A stretch of 64,000 nucleotides of DNA, from assembly GCA_016719565.1 (NCBI GenBank), contig JADJYU010000010.1:186001-250000 (forward strand), in the 5' to 3' direction. Made by a program: the position numbers and the translations under genes. Source of the DNA: Ignavibacteria bacterium (lineage in GTDB: Bacteria > Bacteroidota > Ignavibacteria > Tepidaquicellales > Tepidaquicellaceae). The notes beneath the pieces are model-generated. The model made no database searches, had not been told where the DNA came from, and was given only the letters and a program-made list of their open reading frames with translations. Below are positions 29,649-38,424 of this stretch, one piece after another. The first letter of the stretch is position 1. Each line of letters opens with the position of its first letter.

Positions 29649-29671
29649 TAGAGACGCCCAATTGTGCGTCT
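29649..29671. repeat. Partial copy of the gcagagacgcccaa palindrome
   Basis: tagagacgcccaattg then tgcgtcta, half of the element found complete at 52121-52149. Intergenic, between the GT-C gene and the metallophosphoesterase. Confidence 0.5.
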
Positions 29672-29731
29672 AATTATGTGACCGGGGATATATTATTATT
29701 CGTGATTGGTTCGCCACACCAGTGCGTCTTA

Positions 29732-31000
29732 TCAGACCAGTGTGATCTTTGTGATCTCGGGCGGGCAGTTAAATCTGATGGGTAATGCAACGCTTCCCAG
29801 ACCTCTGGATATATACATCTTTGATTTACCGGATTCATATAATCCGCTTATGTATTTACTTACTGCGCCGGCAAATGAAATATTCACAGGTCCTAACTTT
29901 GCCAGAACAACCTGACCGCCGTGCGTATGACCGCTTAATACCAGGTCAAGATCCTTAGCCGCCATTTGTTCGAAGAAATAAGGTTTGTGAAATAAAGTAA
30001 GTTTTGGGATTTCATTGTAGTCTAAATTCTTCTCAATCATTTTAGCTTTCGTTCTTTCAATAGTCAGATCAAGATATTTCATAAGAACATCATCCTGTTT
30101 CGAGCCGCTTTGACGGGTATCATCAACGCCCATTATACATAAATTTTTCCCGTTAATATTTATTATGTCGGAATTATTTCTCAGCAGATTTATCGGACTA
30201 TCATTCTGCACTGTCCTGGCGACATACTCAGCGTCTGAGAAATAATCATGATTGCCGAGTGAAGCATAAATTCCTTTAGGCGCTTTGAGACTTTTAAATG
30301 CATTAACAAAAGGATGAACTTCAAGCCTGTTGGAATTGGTCAGATCACCGGGGATAACTATTATATCAGAATTTAAATCATTAATAGCTTTAGCATATTT
30401 CCTCAGAGTTTCTTCATCCATATACGGTCCCGAATGTGTATCGCTGATCAGCGTGACGGTCGTGCCTTTTATCTCTTCGGGAAGATCATTTATTTTTATT
30501 TCTTTGTAAGTAATTTCATGATCATTGCTGTCCAGAACCCCGACAGTAGATCCGATGAATGCATATCCCGATACAAAAGCAGTTGCAGTAGTTAAGAAAG
30601 CCCTTCTTGAATTATCGATTTTGCGGACAGGCGGTTTACTGAAAAAATCTTTCAGCATTTTCCTCGTTTTCGTAAACTGATTCAGGATCCATCCCGATAC
30701 GGAAAATGGCAGTTTAATTAATTTACCGATAAGTAAATACAGACCTATAAACAATACCGCGCCAAGAAAAATATAGTAGGGGATAAATATAACAGAATTG
30801 ATCCAGTCAGGCACCTGATGCATTTGTCTCCTGTTGAATAAAATGTAGATCATCGGAAGATTTAAAACAATGAAGGAGTAATTCGAGATTACTTTTAAGA
30901 ATTTAGAATCCGGATATTTCGATTTAACAAATCGTCTGAAGGTAATAAAAACCAAAAACTGAAGTCCGAAAAAAACCGATAAGAAAATGTATAGAAACAA
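29732..31000 (-). CDS. Membrane-anchored metallophosphoesterase (YkuE/YaeI-like)
   Basis: 422 residues. The first 120 carry about three hydrophobic segments, then a short basic stretch and another segment (FLTTATAFVSGYAFIGS) before the catalytic domain. That domain shows every calcineurin-like metal motif: ISDTHSG, VIPGDLTN, LGNHDYF and SGHTHGGQVV. Homologs in this class include lipid-head-group (UDP-diacylglucosamine-type) phosphoesterases; the substrate here is unknown. Confidence 0.88.
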   Translation of the reverse strand: MFLYIFLSVFFGLQFLVFITFRRFVKSKYPDSKFLKVISNYSFIVLNLPMIYILFNRRQMHQVPDWINSVIFIPYYIFLGAVLFIGLYLLIGKLIKLPFSVSGWILNQFTKTRKMLKDFFSKPPVRKIDNSRRAFLTTATAFVSGYAFIGSTVGVLDSNDHEITYKEIKINDLPEEIKGTTVTLISDTHSGPYMDEETLRKYAKAINDLNSDIIVIPGDLTNSNRLEVHPFVNAFKSLKAPKGIYASLGNHDYFSDAEYVARTVQNDSPINLLRNNSDIININGKNLCIMGVDDTRQSGSKQDDVLMKYLDLTIERTKAKMIEKNLDYNEIPKLTLFHKPYFFEQMAAKDLDLVLSGHTHGGQVVLAKLGPVNISFAGAVSKYISGLYESGKSKMYISRGLGSVALPIRFNCPPEITKITLV

Positions 31001-31488
31001 GGGTTATATAATATGAAAATTTTAAAAGTTTAACCAACGCGGGTTTAATTACGTTTCAAAATATGGTTAAATAATAATATAAAGAATGCAGTTAATCCAA
31101 ATATAAGATTTTGCTGCCGTTGGTAAATGAATTTATATCGCGACATATACAGCATGTCCGGAAACATTTAAATTACCTCCAGGGCTCGAAGGCTCAAAAT
31201 TAAAATTTTTAAAAACAGTATTCTTTGAGCCTTCAAATCTTAAAGGCAGGCAGAAAGAGTTAATTTTCGGACAGTCTGGCTAAGGATGGGTCAGGAGGTG
31301 GTTGCCCTTCCGCGAATTATAAGTTTTTAATAAAATTTCTAATGAACTAAATATTTAGATTTGTTATCTTTACAAAGGCAAAGATAATTAAATCAATTTA
31401 AGAGCGGGATGATTGAAAATTTTTCAGGATAAAGAAATTAAATAGGAATATAAATGAATGCAAACTTAAAGTAATATGCCGAGGAGAA
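31001..31488. other. Intergenic region with an 11-bp inverted repeat
   Basis: About 490 bp without a convincing gene. It holds gaaggctcaaa at 31188-31198 and its exact complement at 31224-31234 (25-nt loop), and a GC-richer stretch at about 31265-31315 (cggacagtctggctaagg). No T-run follows the hairpin, so it is not a clear terminator. Confidence 0.55.
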
Positions 31489-31611
31489 ATGCCGAGAAGA
31501 GCGTTGAATTTATTATACGACTGGATCGATATTCATAAAGATGAGCTACTTGAGAACTGGAAACTTATTATAGAAAGAAAACCATTATTTAAAATAGAAC
31601 CTTTAAAATAA
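31489..31611 (+). pseudogene. C-terminal fragment of a DUF4160 protein
   Basis: 40 codons: MPRRALNLLYDWIDIHKDEL, then LLENWKLI and KIEPLK. This is the conserved C-terminal half of DUF4160 proteins, which are normally about 80 residues. The upstream half (YHDHPPHFHAxY-type region) is missing; the frame extends upstream only a little (KVICRGE) before a stop. The DUF2442 gene follows 1 bp later, the arrangement usual for this pair. Confidence 0.72.
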
Positions 31612-31612
31612 T

Positions 31613-31861
31613 ATGAAACTTATAAAACTCATCTCTGCAAATTATATTAGTGACTATAATATTGAAGTTACTTTTAATGACGGTTTGAAGAGTATCGTTG
31701 ATCTGAAAAACGAATTATGGGGAGAAATATTTGAACCATTGAATGACCTGAACAAGTTTAAAAAGTTTAGATTAAATCCCTTTACAATAGAATGGGAAAA
31801 TGGAGCTGACTTTTCGCCGGAATTTTTATATGAATTAGCTCAAGAGAAAACTCTGAAATAA
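31613..31861 (+). CDS. DUF2442 protein
   Basis: 82 residues matching DUF2442: FNDGLKSIVDLKNELWGEIF and FTIEWENGADFSPEFLYEL. DUF2442 and DUF4160 genes are often adjacent and have been suggested to form toxin-antitoxin-like modules; the function is not established. The upstream partner here is truncated, so the pair is probably not functional as a unit. Confidence 0.82.
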   Translation: MKLIKLISANYISDYNIEVTFNDGLKSIVDLKNELWGEIFEPLNDLNKFKKFRLNPFTIEWENGADFSPEFLYELAQEKTLK

Positions 31862-32448
31862 AAACAAATTAAGAAAAAAGCAAAAACCTGCACACACGTA
31901 TCACATTATAGAACACACGCAAGTTTAAAATACATATTTCACATCTGTACCAATTCTTACTTTAAATCCATTTTGTTTATTTGTATCGGCGTATTAGAAA
32001 ACTGATTCTTAAAGTCCGTTTTAGTAGCCGCAAGCTTTAGCCAGCGCGGTAACTAACTTCAGAACATTCCGTTAAAAACAGAGCTGAAACACATTTTAGG
32101 GAACGTCCGGAAAATTTGCCTGTTTAATGAAATAAAGGTGGGAACCAACGAAGAATGAAATTCGAAGATACTCATGTAATAAGGTGAATTTAAATTAAGA
32201 AATGCAGATCTGAAAAGAAGAAACATGAAACTAAAACAGAGAATGCAGAGTCTGATAAAAAGAAACAGCAACACAGTGATAAGAAAGCGTGAAATCAAAT
32301 GAAGAATGATGAATATGAAGCGAAGAGTCGGAGAAATTGAACAAAGGACTGCAAATTCTGAATAAAGCAGCGGAGAAACTGAATTAAGAATTCTGATAAC
32401 TGTAAAAAGAAAGGGAGAAGTAATAAAAAGAATAGTGAAAGTATAATA
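31862..32448. other. Purine-rich intergenic region
   Basis: No convincing gene. From about 32130 the plus strand becomes strongly purine-rich (many gaa, aag and aga triplets), leading into the 21-bp repeat array. It may be degraded coding sequence of the same repetitive protein, because AAG/GAA-type codons recur, but stops occur in all frames. A partial palindrome tagtagccgcaag lies near 32022, resembling an arm of the element at 55651-55755. Confidence 0.4.
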
Positions 32449-32963
32449 ATGAAGAGTGAAAATAAAATAATGGAGACAGAAGGTAAAGAAATGAAGACCG
32501 AAGATATTGAAATGAAGACTGAAGGTAAAGAAATGGAGACAGAGGGTAAAGAAATGAAGACAAACAACACAATAATGAGGAGAGATTGTGAAATAATTTT
32601 CAACGAAGACAAAATTATGAAGACAGAAGGTAAAGAAATGGAGACTGAAGGTAATGAAATGGAGACTGAAGGTAAAGAAATGGAGACTGAAGGTAAAGAA
32701 ATGAAGACTGAAGGTAAAGAAATGGAGACAGAAGGTAAAGAAATGGAGACAGAAGGCAAAGAAATGGAGAAAGAAGGTAAAGAAATGAAGACCGAAGGTA
32801 AAGAATGAAGACTGAAGGTAAAGAAATGAAGACTGAAGGTAAAGAAATAGAGACTAAAGGTAAAGAAAAGGAGACTGAAGGTAATGAAATGGAGACTGAA
32901 GGTAAAAAAAAATTGAGAAAAAGCAAAAAAATTTCAAAAAGTGAAAAATTTTTCACAAAATAA
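32449..32963 (+). CDS. Low-complexity heptad-repeat protein METEGKE, frameshifted; 21-bp tandem repeat
   Basis: About 21 units of 21 bp, each a heptad of the form M-(E/K)-T-E-G-K-E. The reading stops at TGA 32806-32808 because one unit lacks a single A (aaagaatgaag instead of aaagaaatgaag). Restoring it extends the frame through five more units and a basic tail (KKISKSEKFFTK) to the TAA at 32963. Variation among units is largely synonymous (aca/act/acc, gaa/gag, ggt/ggc), which favours coding. Three central units (about 32551-32614) are divergent but keep the frame. No signal peptide is visible and the start is uncertain. A Gly in every heptad speaks against a simple coiled coil. Function unknown. 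Confidence 0.5.
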
Positions 32964-33059
32964 TTTTCAGATGCATTAAAAAATGAGAAATGATAATATC
33001 AACTGAAATAGATTTCAATAAATTGAAATAATGTGCAGTAAACAGAAATAAACGGAAAC

Positions 33060-33397
33060 AAGCCGGGACATTTTCAAATGAGGATCCCGGAATCGGGAAA
33101 TCCGCAGACAACATTCTGAATAATCTGAGAGCCTGATTTCCATGCCGGATATAGATCCGCGAGAGTGATTAAGGATCTACGATTAAGACATACGTGCGTG
33201 TTCGCAAGGAATAGTAATACTTCAGGGGAAGTGAGCAATGCAGGAAATGAACCGACCCCTGAAAGAGAAACAGTGAAATAACAGAAAGCCGTATCCGCCT
33301 AGGCTGGGGCTTGGGCGGGAGGGAAAAAAATAACAAATAATAAATAAATCGTCAAAACACAAACCCCGCAGAAATGAATGCGGGGTTTTTTATTTTT
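33060..33397 (+). ncRNA. Candidate structured RNA upstream of a terminator
   Basis: About 340 bases clearly richer in G and C than the surrounding AT-rich DNA, with no good frame. It is full of short complementary stretches: ttcagggg near 33220 with cccctgaa near 33265, ccgcc and gggcgg around 33296-33322, and ggatcccgg with nearby cgggaaatccg. It ends directly in a strong terminator (33361-33397). The conserved cores of tmRNA, RNase P RNA and SRP RNA were not found. Direction is inferred from the terminator. Confidence 0.4.
33361..33397 (+). terminator. Rho-independent terminator
   Basis: Stem aaccccgca (33361-33369) pairs with tgcggggtt (33378-33386), followed by TTTTTATTTTTT. It closes the putative RNA region, since no gene lies immediately upstream. 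Confidence 0.88.
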
Positions 33398-33420
33398 TGG
33401 TTGTAAAATAAATTAGTTCA

Positions 33421-33602
33421 AAATCACTTAATAAATTAACTTGAAATTATAGTCTAGTTTTATTTCTTTCATAAAAATTAATCAGAAGGTAAACGCTCTT
33501 AATATGTAAGGAGCAATTTTAATTAAAGACAATGATATGAAAAACGGATTTTACTTTTTTAACAATTCTCCGGACGGCTGTTCAGAATATTATTCAATAG
33601 AT
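33421..33602 (+). repeat. Leader repeat, copy 1
   Basis: About 180 bp conserved in four places (33421, 35402, 37335 and 42491), each upstream of a secreted-protein gene. It starts aaatcacttaataaattaac, contains ataaaaattaatcagaa and aatatgtaaggag, and then atgatatgaaaa with acggattttac. It may carry the promoter and 5' leader. This copy has gaaaaac where the other three have gaaaac, one extra A in the leader reading frame. Confidence 0.8.
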
Positions 33603-35066
33603 TTATGTACAATAAAACTGGTTTATGTAGTATTTTTAATAACTGTTCCCATTAAGGTCAGTGTTTGTCAATGGGTTACGGGAAATATTGATACTCTTAC
33701 ACACGATAACGCTTCCGATTATTCAGTCTCACCAAATTCCATGTTTATAGATGCCCAAAATACACTTCATGTTGTCTGGCAAAAAAGAGAATTATGGCCG
33801 AATGGATGGGGAATATATTATGCTAAAAAATTTGTAAACGGAAGTTGGACAAATCCAATTCGAATTAGTGACACATTATATACATCTGTTTACCCATCTG
33901 TTGTCGTTGCGGGTAAATTAAATAAAGTATTTATTTCATACGTAAGTGTATATAGCAAATATGCTCAAATAAAATTAGCAATAAGTAGTATTAACGAAAC
34001 CTGGAGTAGTATAAATATTACAACCGATTCCCTGCAAAACAGAAATCCATTAATTGAAATTGACAAAAATGAAAATATTCACTTAACATGGTTAGGAATG
34101 GATTCGTTATTTAATTACAAAGTAAAATACAGCAGTAATAAAAGCGGAATTTGGAAAATTCAATCATTAGATGATAATTATTCCGGAGATAATTATTATG
34201 CAACTCCCAGCTTGTCTGTTTCACCAAACGGGCATGCTAATATTATGTACCTCAGCATTATTAACGGAATTCCAAGGAATATACTTGCTGAGAATTTTGA
34301 CACAAAAGAAGGCAAATGGTCTTATGAATTGTTACCGGAATCCGTAAATGGTTCGGGAATTCTAAAGATCAGCAAAAAGGGGAAACTTAATTATATATTT
34401 CATTATTCAAAAGATTTTCAATTTCCGGTTAAAACATATTACACATTTAAAGCTAATAATTTATCCGGTTGGTCCCCGCCTGAATTAATAAATGAAAATT
34501 TTGACGGTTATTGCACATCTGTTGAAATTGATGATAATGAAAAATTGCATTTAACTCTGGATAGTTTAGAACTTGCGTTCAAAATCGGAATAACTTATTA
34601 TGCAAACAATAAATCAGGGATTTGGCAATTTTCAAGTGTATCTGCGACCGGCAATACTTTCCATAGTAGTTTTAAACTTGATAAAAATGGCTCAGGAAAT
34701 ATCATTGCTTCGTCTGAAGAATATCCTATTCCTTCCGAATTACTTTATCTAAAATCAGAAAATAATTTAATTGGTATTCATGAAAATTTTTCTTTTAATG
34801 TTAATGATTACGCTTTATTCCAAAATTATCCAAATCCATTCAATCCTTTTACAAACATAAAATTCACAATGCCAAAGTCAGGCAATGCGGAGCTGAAAGT
34901 TTTTGACGCAGGAGGAAGGGAAGTGAGCGTACTGCTTAATGAAAATTTAATCGCAGGCAGTTATGAATACACATTCGATGCTGCCGGTCTTCCGAGCGGG
35001 ATTTATTTTTATACATTAAGAACGGGTGGGTTTGTTGCTTCGGGGAAAATGCTTCTAATTAAATAA
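33537..35066 (+). CDS. T9SS-sorted secreted beta-propeller protein, copy 1
   Basis: 509 residues if the leader-repeat ATG at 33537 is used. That start gives an odd N-region before the hydrophobic core (KLVYVVFLITVPIKVSVCQW). The second copy has its own ATG just before this core; here about 30 bp containing that ATG is deleted and the frame is joined to the leader frame only through an extra A. The real start is therefore doubtful. The body is sialidase/BNR-like (SDYSVSPNSMFIDAQNTLHV; HLTWLGMDSLFNYKVKYSSN; LHLTLDSLELAFKIGITYY). It ends in the sorting domain NYPNPFNPFTNIKF to YFYTLRTGGFVASGKM, whose DNA is nearly identical to two other genes nearby. Confidence 0.72.
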   Translation: MKNGFYFFNNSPDGCSEYYSIDLCTIKLVYVVFLITVPIKVSVCQWVTGNIDTLTHDNASDYSVSPNSMFIDAQNTLHVVWQKRELWPNGWGIYYAKKFVNGSWTNPIRISDTLYTSVYPSVVVAGKLNKVFISYVSVYSKYAQIKLAISSINETWSSINITTDSLQNRNPLIEIDKNENIHLTWLGMDSLFNYKVKYSSNKSGIWKIQSLDDNYSGDNYYATPSLSVSPNGHANIMYLSIINGIPRNILAENFDTKEGKWSYELLPESVNGSGILKISKKGKLNYIFHYSKDFQFPVKTYYTFKANNLSGWSPPELINENFDGYCTSVEIDDNEKLHLTLDSLELAFKIGITYYANNKSGIWQFSSVSATGNTFHSSFKLDKNGSGNIIASSEEYPIPSELLYLKSENNLIGIHENFSFNVNDYALFQNYPNPFNPFTNIKFTMPKSGNAELKVFDAGGREVSVLLNENLIAGSYEYTFDAAGLPSGIYFYTLRTGGFVASGKMLLIK

Positions 35067-35175
35067 TTACAAATTTCAAATTACAAAAGACAAATATCAT
35101 ATAGTGCTTCAGGGGGAATTTATTAAACATAAATTGCAAATTACAAATTACAAAAGTCGAATAGAAAGAAAATGT

Positions 35176-35240
35176 CACAGCTACGCTGTTTATTAATTTA
35201 ATTATAAATTTTTCTACAAAGATTACACCGCTACGCGGTT
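35176..35240 (-). repeat. REP-like hairpin pair
   Basis: Two short hairpins with tac in the loop, stems acagc/gctgt and accgc/gcggt, separated by an AT-rich spacer; the second carries ctacaaagatt on its left. Read on the minus strand the second is accgcgtagcggtgtaatc, the same design as the array at 44316 but with one base pair of the stem swapped. Other copies: 37126-37190, 44148-44206, 45176-45240; single hairpin at 48828. Confidence 0.7.
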
Positions 35241-35270
35241 GAGAAACAATATCAGGATATCATACAAAAA

Positions 35271-35307
35271 ATTCTGTCATTCCCGCGTGCTCCTGGCGGG
35301 AATCCAA
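35271..35307. repeat. Dispersed GC palindrome (tcattcccgcg type), copy 1
   Basis: attctgtcattcccgcg followed by a short loop and ggcgggaatcc. Further copies are at 37221-37257 and 45273-45309, always just after a REP-like pair. It looks like a small dispersed palindromic element rather than a terminator, since no T-run follows. Confidence 0.65.
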
Positions 35308-35401
35308 TAATTTAATTTCAAATGTCAAATTACAAATGAAAAATAGCTGAAACGAATCCATTTCAAAATAATCCGAATGTGAAAGAACGGGACGTTTTTT
35401 A

Positions 35402-35580
35402 AAATCACTTAATAAATTAACTTGAAATTAAAATTTAATTTTATTTCTTTCATAAAAATTAATCAGAAGTTAAACGATCTTAATATGTTAGGAACATTTT
35501 AAGTAAGTACAATGGTATGAAAACGGATTATACTTTTTTAACAATTCTTCAGACGGCTGTTCAGAATATTATTCAATAGA
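35402..35580 (+). repeat. Leader repeat, copy 2
   Basis: Second copy of the roughly 180-bp leader, close to copy 1 with scattered substitutions. It precedes the second copy of the propeller gene and carries a complete short reading frame (separate entry). Confidence 0.8.
35517..35579 (+). CDS. Possible leader peptide within leader repeat 2
   Basis: 20 codons beginning MKTDYTFLTILQTAVQ and ending in TAG 25 bp before the next ATG. The frame is shared in part by copy 4 (MKTDFTFLNIL, 42597-42674) and would be shared by copy 1 if its extra A were removed; in copy 3 it stops after 7 residues. The peptide is hydrophobic at its end. It may be a regulatory upstream frame or the fossil N-terminus of an ancestral gene. 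Translation is not shown by sequence alone. Confidence 0.3.
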   Translation: MKTDYTFLTILQTAVQNIIQ

Positions 35581-35603
35581 ATTATGTTAATTATAGAAAA
35601 CTA

Positions 35604-37076
35604 ATGTTTAAGACCCCTTCAATAAAACTGTTTTATGTAGTATTTTTTATAACTGTTCCCATTAAGGTCAGTGTTTGTCAATGGGTTACGGGAAATATTG
35701 ATACTCTTACACACGATAACGCTTCCGATTATTCATTCTCACCAAATTCCATGTTTATAGATAACCAAAATACACTTCATGTTGTCTGGCAAAAAAGAGA
35801 ATTATGGCCGAATGGATGGGGAATATATTATGCTTAAAAATTTGTAAACGGAAGTTGGACAAATCCAATTCGAATTAGTGACACATCATATACATCTGTT
35901 TACCCATCTGTTGTCGTTGCGGGTAAGTTAAATAAAGTTTTTATTTCTTATGTTAGTGCATATAGCAAATATGCTCAAATAAAATTAGCAATAGGTAGTA
36001 TTAACGGAACCTGGAGCAGTATAAATATTACATCCGATTCCCTTCAAAACAGAAATCCAGTAATTGAAATTGACAAAAATGAAAATGTTCACTTAACGTG
36101 GTTGGGAATGGATTCGTTATTTAATTACAAAGTAAAATACAGCAGTAATAAAAGCGGAATTTGGAAAATTCAATCATTAGACGATAATTATTCCGGAGAT
36201 AATTATTATGCAACTCCCAGCTTGTCTTTTTCACCAAACGGGCATGCTAATATTATGTACCTTAGCATAATTAACGGAATTCCAAGGAATATACATGCTG
36301 AGAATTTTGATACAAAAGAAGGCAAATGGTCTTATGAATTATTACCGGAATCAGTAAATGGTTCGGGAATTCTAAAGATCAGCAAAAAGGGAAAACTTAA
36401 TTATATATTTCATTATTCAAAAGATTTTCAATTTCCAGTTAAAACATATTACACATTTAAAGCTAATAATTTATCCGGTTGGTACCCGCCTGAATTAATA
36501 AATGAAAATTTTGACGGTTATTGCACATCTGTTGAAATTGATGATAATGAAAAATTGCATTTAACTCTGGATAGTTTAGAACTTGCGTTCAAAATCGGAA
36601 TAACTTATTATGCAAACAATAAATCAGGGATTTGGCAATTTTCAAGCGTTTCTGCGACAGGCAATACTTTCCATAGTAGTTTTAAACTTGATAAAAATGG
36701 CTCAGGAAATATCATTGCTTCGTCTGAAGAATATCCTATTCCTTCCGAATTACTTTATCTAAAATCAGAAAATAATTTAATTGGTATTCAAGAAAATTTT
36801 TCTTTTAATGTTAATGATTACGCTTTATTCCAAAATTATCCAAATCCATTCAACCCTTCTACAAACATAAAATTCGCAATGCCGAAGTCAGGCAAAGCGG
36901 AGCTGAAAGTTTTTGACGCAGGAGGCAGGGAAGTGAGTGTACTGCTAAATGAAAACTTAAGCGCAGGCAGTTATGAATACACATTCGATGCTGCCGGTCT
37001 TCCGAGCGGGATTTATTTTTATAGATTAAGAACGGGGGGGTTTGTTGCTTCGGGGAAAATGCTTCTGATTAAATAA
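35604..37076 (+). pseudogene. T9SS-sorted propeller protein, copy 2, with premature stop
   Basis: A near-identical duplicate of 33537-35066. It has its own ATG and a better signal peptide (MFKTPSIKLFYVVFFITVPI). A TAA at 35835-35837 interrupts it where copy 1 has AAA (gctaaaaaa against gcttaaaaa); the frame is otherwise open to 37076, ending with the sorting domain NYPNPFNPSTNIKF to YRLRTGGFVASGKM. An internal ATG at 36102 would give only a signal-less C-terminal part. So it is probably inactive unless the stop is a sequencing error. Confidence 0.82.
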
Positions 37077-37125
37077 TTTTAAATTGCAAATTTCAAATTA
37101 CAAAAGACGAATAGAAAGAAAATGT

Positions 37126-37190
37126 CACAGCTACGCTGTTTATTAATTTAATTATAATTTTTTCTACAAAGATTACACCGCTACGCGGTT
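37126..37190 (-). repeat. REP-like hairpin pair
   Basis: Same arrangement as at 35176-35240: cacagctacgctgt, AT-rich spacer, then ctacaaagattacaccgctacgcggtt in order. It follows a sorting-domain gene end. Confidence 0.7.
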
Positions 37191-37220
37191 TAGAGACTAT
37201 ATCAGTATATAATACAAAAA

Positions 37221-37257
37221 ATTCTGTCATTCCCGCATGCTCCCGGCGGGAATCCAG
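37221..37257. repeat. Dispersed GC palindrome, copy 2
   Basis: attctgtcattcccgc, loop, ggcgggaatccag. Same element as at 35271 and 45273. Confidence 0.65.
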
Positions 37258-37334
37258 TCAACAACAGGTCTCAAGCTGCTAGCTGCAAATTATTCTTTCT
37301 AAATATTTCGCATGGAATATTACCGGACTTTTTT

Positions 37335-37497
37335 AAAAAACACTCAATAAATTAACTTGAAATTAAAATTTAATTTAATTTCTTTCATTAAAAATTAATC
37401 AGAAGGTAATAGCTCTTTATATGCTAGGAACATTTTAGGTAAGGAAAATGATATGAAAACGGATCATATTTTTTAACTATTCTCCCGACGGTTATTA
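37335..37497 (+). repeat. Leader repeat, copy 3
   Basis: Third copy, more diverged (ataaattaacttgaaatt; aaaaattaatcagaaggta; gatatgaaaacggat). Here it precedes a lipoprotein gene of a different family with no sorting domain, so the leader is associated with secreted proteins in general and not with one gene family. Confidence 0.75.
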
Positions 37498-37539
37498 AAA
37501 CATGAGACCATCTCAGAACTATTCAAAATTTTTTATTAA

Positions 37540-38403
37540 ATGAAAAAAGAACTGTTTATTTTATACCTGCTTATTCTTGCTATTTTTTATTCCTGTGATA
37601 ATTCTGTTGATTATAATGCTGACGTAAAAATATATGATATTTATCCGTGCTGGTCTCCTGACGGCAGTAAGATTTTCTTTGCCGGAGGAGGTTTAATTGG
37701 TGTTAATGGCATTTATTCAGTCGACCTGATAACATTTGAAACAGAGTTAATTACAGACAAGCCTGTTGATTTTGACATTTCTCCGGATGGAGAAAAAATA
37801 GTATATACATTTGGAGGTAACATATATATTAAGAATATGTCAGCGAAATCTGATCCCATTGCTTTGACCAATACCGGAAACAATTTTCATCCCTCCTGGA
37901 GCAATAGTGGTGACTGGATTGCTTTTGACTCAAACAATGACAGTCCAAACGGAATGCATTTTGTCTGGAAAATGCGAATTGACGGATCTGAAAAGAAAAG
38001 AATAATTTATACTCCAACCGTAGGTGAGGTAAGACAACCGAGCTGGTTTCCTGATGGTACAAGATTGGCTGTTTTGTGTTATGTCAATTATTCTGCAGGA
38101 GATATTGGAATAATTGATACATCAGGTAATTTAATTACCCTGACCACAAATGATTCTAATCATGACATAAATCCAAAAGTTTCTAATGATGGAAATTATG
38201 TTGTGTTTGAGAGAAATGAAAATCGCGGGCAAGTTTGTATTATCAAAACCGATGGGACTGATCTGAAAATATTATTAAATAATTACAGCAGGTACCCAAA
38301 CTGGTCAAATGATGATAATCAGATCGTGTATACAAATGCATTAGAAGGCTGTCTTTGGGTAATTAACCGGAATGGATTATTTTCTTACAAAATTTTGTAT
38401 TAA
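37540..38403 (+). CDS. TolB/PD40-like beta-propeller lipoprotein, paralog A
   Basis: 287 residues. A lipobox-type signal (LLILAIFYSCDN) indicates membrane anchoring. Then several PD40/WD40-like propeller blades: PCWSPDGSKIFFAGGG, FDISPDGEKIVYTFGG, PSWSNSGDWIAFDSNND, PKVSNDGNYVVFERNE. This resembles the TolB propeller without its N-terminal domain. A paralog lies at 39479-40348. Ligand or partner unknown. Confidence 0.83.
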   Translation: MKKELFILYLLILAIFYSCDNSVDYNADVKIYDIYPCWSPDGSKIFFAGGGLIGVNGIYSVDLITFETELITDKPVDFDISPDGEKIVYTFGGNIYIKNMSAKSDPIALTNTGNNFHPSWSNSGDWIAFDSNNDSPNGMHFVWKMRIDGSEKKRIIYTPTVGEVRQPSWFPDGTRLAVLCYVNYSAGDIGIIDTSGNLITLTTNDSNHDINPKVSNDGNYVVFERNENRGQVCIIKTDGTDLKILLNNYSRYPNWSNDDNQIVYTNALEGCLWVINRNGLFSYKILY

Positions 38404-38424
38404 TTTTTATAATATAAGGACAAT

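Larger units (their letters stand above)
35067..35401. other. Intergenic region with REP-like pair and GC palindrome
   Basis: No gene. Contains caaattacaaa-rich filler, a REP-like pair (35176-35240: cacagctacgctgt and ctacaaagattacaccgctacgcggtt, the latter in parts) and a second palindrome type at 35271-35307. The same order recurs after the other sorting-domain genes of this island. Confidence 0.65.

Noticed and set aside
32295..32956. Long minus-strand frames rich in Ser, Leu and Pro over the 21-bp repeat
   Set aside because: They are the antisense of the tandem repeat; the synonymous-type variation fits the plus-strand heptad frame instead.
33060..33397. tmRNA, RNase P RNA or SRP RNA
   Set aside because: The conserved cores (tag peptide and tRNA-like end, GAGGAAAGTCC, GGAAGGAAGCAGCC-type loop) were looked for and not found.
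36102..37076. Separate gene starting at ATG 36102
   Set aside because: It is the downstream part of the duplicated propeller gene, in the same frame beyond the TAA at 35835, and has no signal peptide.
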